DNA from: Laguncularia racemosa
Taxonomy: Eukaryota > Streptophyta > Magnoliopsida > Myrtales > Combretaceae
Direction of reading: 5' to 3'
Assembly: GCA_037954665.1 (NCBI GenBank)
Contig: JBBMOL010000023.1
Span: 3,906,001 to 3,970,000 of the forward strand
Length of the DNA stretch: 64,000 bases
The notes beneath the pieces are model-generated. The model did no database searches, was not told the origin of the DNA, and worked only from the letters and a program-made list of their open reading frames with translations. Each line of letters starts with the position of its first letter. Within the stretch, counting starts at the first letter, position 1. Both the position numbers and the translations under genes were made by a program. This document shows, piece after piece, positions 61,520 to 64,000 of the stretch.

Positions 61520-61815
61520 ATTAAATTCTACCAATGCATCCCCACTAGGCGGGATTGGCTATATAGACCTATTTCACCATTGTGCCCTACCAAAGCTTTT
61601 GTGCAATTTAACTTTGTAAAATGAACAACACATACCCAATTCAGAGCTTGGTACTTTCCCAGGTTACACACTGGACAAAGTGCAGCCAATGTGGGATAAG
61701 GGATGGAGGTCAGATATATACGCAGTCTCACCCTTAAATTTTTGCAAAGATGTAGTTTCTTGCGCCTCAATCCATGACCTACAGACCAAGAAAAGGGTAC
61801 TTTCCCAGCTATCTA
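61520..61815 (-). mobile_element. Au-like SINE remnant
   Basis: On the minus strand the order is GGTCATGGATTGAGG (decayed B box, about 61787), CTTTGCA, GGTGAGACTGCGTATA (about 61730), CCACATTGGCTGC and GTCCAGTGTG. This is the word order I know from plant Au-type SINEs. A further module, ATATAGCCAATCC then CTAGTGGGGAT (61562-61540), resembles the tail of TS-type SINEs. It may be a mosaic or two insertions. The limits are approximate. Confidence 0.5.
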
Positions 61816-62039
61816 GACATAAACATCAGTTCAAAATGAGGTTGGCTTTGGCAAAATATCAAGAAACTTTTCTAAACCCAAAATGAATAGGATATATAAT
61901 TCTCCAAAACAGAATGATATAGGCTGGGACATGGGGCTAGTTACAGAACCACAAGTACCCAGAGGTCTAAATCAGAAACAAAATCATAATAGTCCTTTTC
62001 TATTAAGGAAGCATATCCTTGGATTTTTTTTTTTTTTAT

Positions 62040-63990
62040 TAGATCAGATTTTTTTTTTCTTTTTCATTAATAAAAGATGTAGTACATCATAAAAGAAATA
62101 ATCCTGCAGCAGTCGAAACACCCTCAAGGGTGAAACAAAACAAAAAACACTACTGCAACTAAAGACCCTATCGGAGCAAAACACCCTCAAGGGTGAAGGG
62201 AAACAACATACTCACTAAAACAAACCAAAACCACTAGAACACTACAAAGCCTAACTTCCCAGGACATAAGCCATTGTCTACCCTTCTTCTTCTTCTTTTT
62301 GGCACAAGCTGCTCTAGAAGACGATTTCCAAGAAACCAAATTAGAGGATAGAGACACAACGATGTTGTCAAGGAAGTCTACCAGCATCATGTCAAGAGAA
62401 GAGTCGAACACTAGAGATTCATCAAGACTCATGAACTCACTTTAACTTGGGAATCAACATCTACCAATTCATTTGCATTCACCATAACTCTTGCTTCTCT
62501 TATGGTCTCAAGACCTCAATGACTCTATTTTCCGAAGAATTATCCAAAATCACAATGTTCACAAGCTCTTCTAAGGGGCAAAGGTTTACATTTAAAGTTC
62601 CCATAGTGGTCAACTCCAGATTCAAGGGACCAATTTTCTTCAAAGGACAAGCGACAACATCACGACCAAAGGTATTGCAATGGGAGCAACTAGGGGGCTT
62701 CCATTGGTATTCAACTTCTATAGGGACCTTTCTACCACCAAAACATCAAACCAAAATCGAGTGTACAAAATCATGGCTTGCATCTCAACACATGTCCAAG
62801 TGAAGCTCATTCTTTCCTACCAAGCCATAATCGAGTCAACAATCAAAGGCTTACCACCAAGTCTATTTGCTATGTAACTAATAACTTCCTTATGGAAAAA
62901 CTCCATAGGGACATTCCAAAGCTTAACCCAAATGAGAATGGTGTTAGGAGCTTCACTTGCAAATGACATACCCATTTCCCAACGTCTAAGAATAAAATAT
63001 AGACTAGCAAAGTACCAAGGGGTTTCAACGACCCGCAACACTTGACATTCACTTCCAAACTTGAAAAGAAAAGTACCTCTTTCATTACTCAACATTTTGA
63101 GTAGACCAAAATGATCCCATACTACATGGGCAATCTTCTCCACTACCAAAAAGAGAAGAGGCTTACCAAGGAACCGAACAACTATAGTATTTCTCCAAAG
63201 ACGAGCTCCAAACATAGACACTTCTCATGGTGGAGTCACTACCAACTCATCCCCATCAAAGACAGGGGGCTGGAAATTAAGGAAACAATCAAGTTCTGGC
63301 AAAGACTTGCAATCATCGGACACATTAGATGGGCAAGTAAGGAAGAAGAGTAAGCCTAAAAGAGAGAGCAAGAAAGAAGAGAAGGAAATAGGTTAACATT
63401 AGACAAAAGCTTAACCTGCAAAAGGAAGGCAAAAGGTTGGACCACTGGAGGGCAAGAAGCACCTAAAGCGCCAGTCAAAACATCTTTGAAAGATAGCCCA
63501 GAAGAGGTAACCTTAATTGGAGAGAAAACAACCACCACAGCTTCAGAAGCCACAACAATAGAAGAACCAATAGCAGCTACGCAAGAGGGAGAAGAAAGAG
63601 GAGCCTGTGCCACTAGGGAGGGAGATGATGCTGGAAAAGACAAGGATAACCCCTTAGACAAAGGAGACAATAGTTCAAGAGAACACAACGCAAGGGTCGA
63701 AGACGACACAGTTAGAGCCATAGATGACAGCGGAGAAGATGAAACAAACAAGCCCCTAGCTAGAAGAGGAGGAGATAGAGAAGCCACTATTGAAGACAAT
63801 GCCGGAGCCAAGGCTACTCCAATTGGAACAAACATCAAAGACGTCTCCAACTTGGAGACAGAGATGGTAGGCTTCAACTTACAAGAGGAAGATCTGAGCA
63901 TGCCAAAGGCACGCCTACGTGTGTAAACTCGAGGAAACACCATAAAGAAGAAACCCTAGCCGCCAAAGAAAAACTCTGACAAGAATAGCC
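62040..63990 (-). mobile_element. L1-type LINE, internally deleted (ORF1 plus 3' end)
   Basis: Minus-strand element starting near 63990 and ending in A-rich tails on the minus strand (+ strand T runs 62050-62060 and 62027-62038). It has a nearly complete ORF1, then directly the first codons of an ORF2-like start, then 3' UTR. No endonuclease or RT remains. The flank on the right side is outside the window, so the target-site duplication cannot be tested. Confidence 0.75.
62187..63943 (-). pseudogene. ORF1 of the deleted LINE
   Basis: ATG at 63943. Serine/alanine/valine-rich N-terminal region down to about 63440. DUF4283-type domain at 63305-62820, with LPELDCFLNFQPPVFDGDE, FLGKPLLF, the long open block 63221-62817, and W-V-K-L-W-N-V-P-M-E-F-F. 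Zinc knuckle near 62690-62650 in the form C-S-H-C-N-T-F-G-R, where the usual His is Arg. It ends in a KKKKKKGRQ tail at about 62300. Stops and at least two frame changes interrupt it (for example near 63226 and 62815). ORF1 proteins coat LINE RNA; this copy is not intact. Confidence 0.72.
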
Positions 63991-64000
63991 AAAAAAAAAG

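Noticed and set aside
63486..63926. 146-codon plus-strand acidic ORF
   Set aside because: Complement of the serine/valine-rich N-terminal part of the minus-strand LINE ORF1.
1..64000. CRISPR arrays, operons, bacterial insertion sequences, rRNA genes
   Set aside because: Nothing of this kind is present; the window is plant nuclear DNA.

Overview
The window is plant nuclear DNA, almost certainly from a eudicot. It holds two intron-containing host genes of conserved eukaryotic families, buried in LTR retrotransposons, plant L1-type LINEs, SINEs and a foldback MITE. It is AT-rich, has no operons, and has plant-type GT-AG introns. I cannot name the species.

Layout. 1-4255: a roughly 2.2-kb unit present twice in tandem, LTR-like and related to the LTR of the Gypsy element further right. 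4256-13500: a decayed Sirevirus-like Copia element with an extra env-position ORF; its 3' LTR is cut off after about 300 bp. 13501-21548: a decayed Ty3/Gypsy element of Tekay/Del type, missing the first half of its 5' LTR. 21572-22095: an intron-containing partial copy of the host gene that follows. 23382-30617 (+): a complete DAR-type circularly permuted GTPase gene in 8 exons (375 aa), with a MITE and a 24-base G run in intron 6. 32181-37675: a LINE with a target-site duplication. 38105-42173: a second, 5'-truncated LINE of the same family. 43937-52485 (-): the 3' 14 exons (690 aa) of an RRP12-like ribosome-biogenesis gene whose 5' half is not in the window. 54826-55011: a tRNA-derived SINE head. 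55347-60904: a complete-ended chromovirus (TSD GGATT) with a solo LTR (TSD CTGCT) nested inside it. 61520-61815: an Au-like SINE remnant. 62040-63990 (-): an internally deleted LINE keeping ORF1, the first codons of ORF2 and the 3' end.

The two host genes converge and both belong to ribosome-assembly families: the GTPase to the RbgA/Mtg1 family (organellar large subunit), RRP12 to nuclear pre-ribosome maturation and export. All retroelement reading frames are broken. Many of the stops are TAG at positions where a relative has Trp or Gln, which fits CHG-methylation decay. I found no clearly new biological system. The most useful observations are the gene-fragment duplication, the ORF1-only LINE, the missing half of RRP12, the solo LTR with intact target duplications, the GC-AG intron, and the DAR-to-DSR change in the GTPase.
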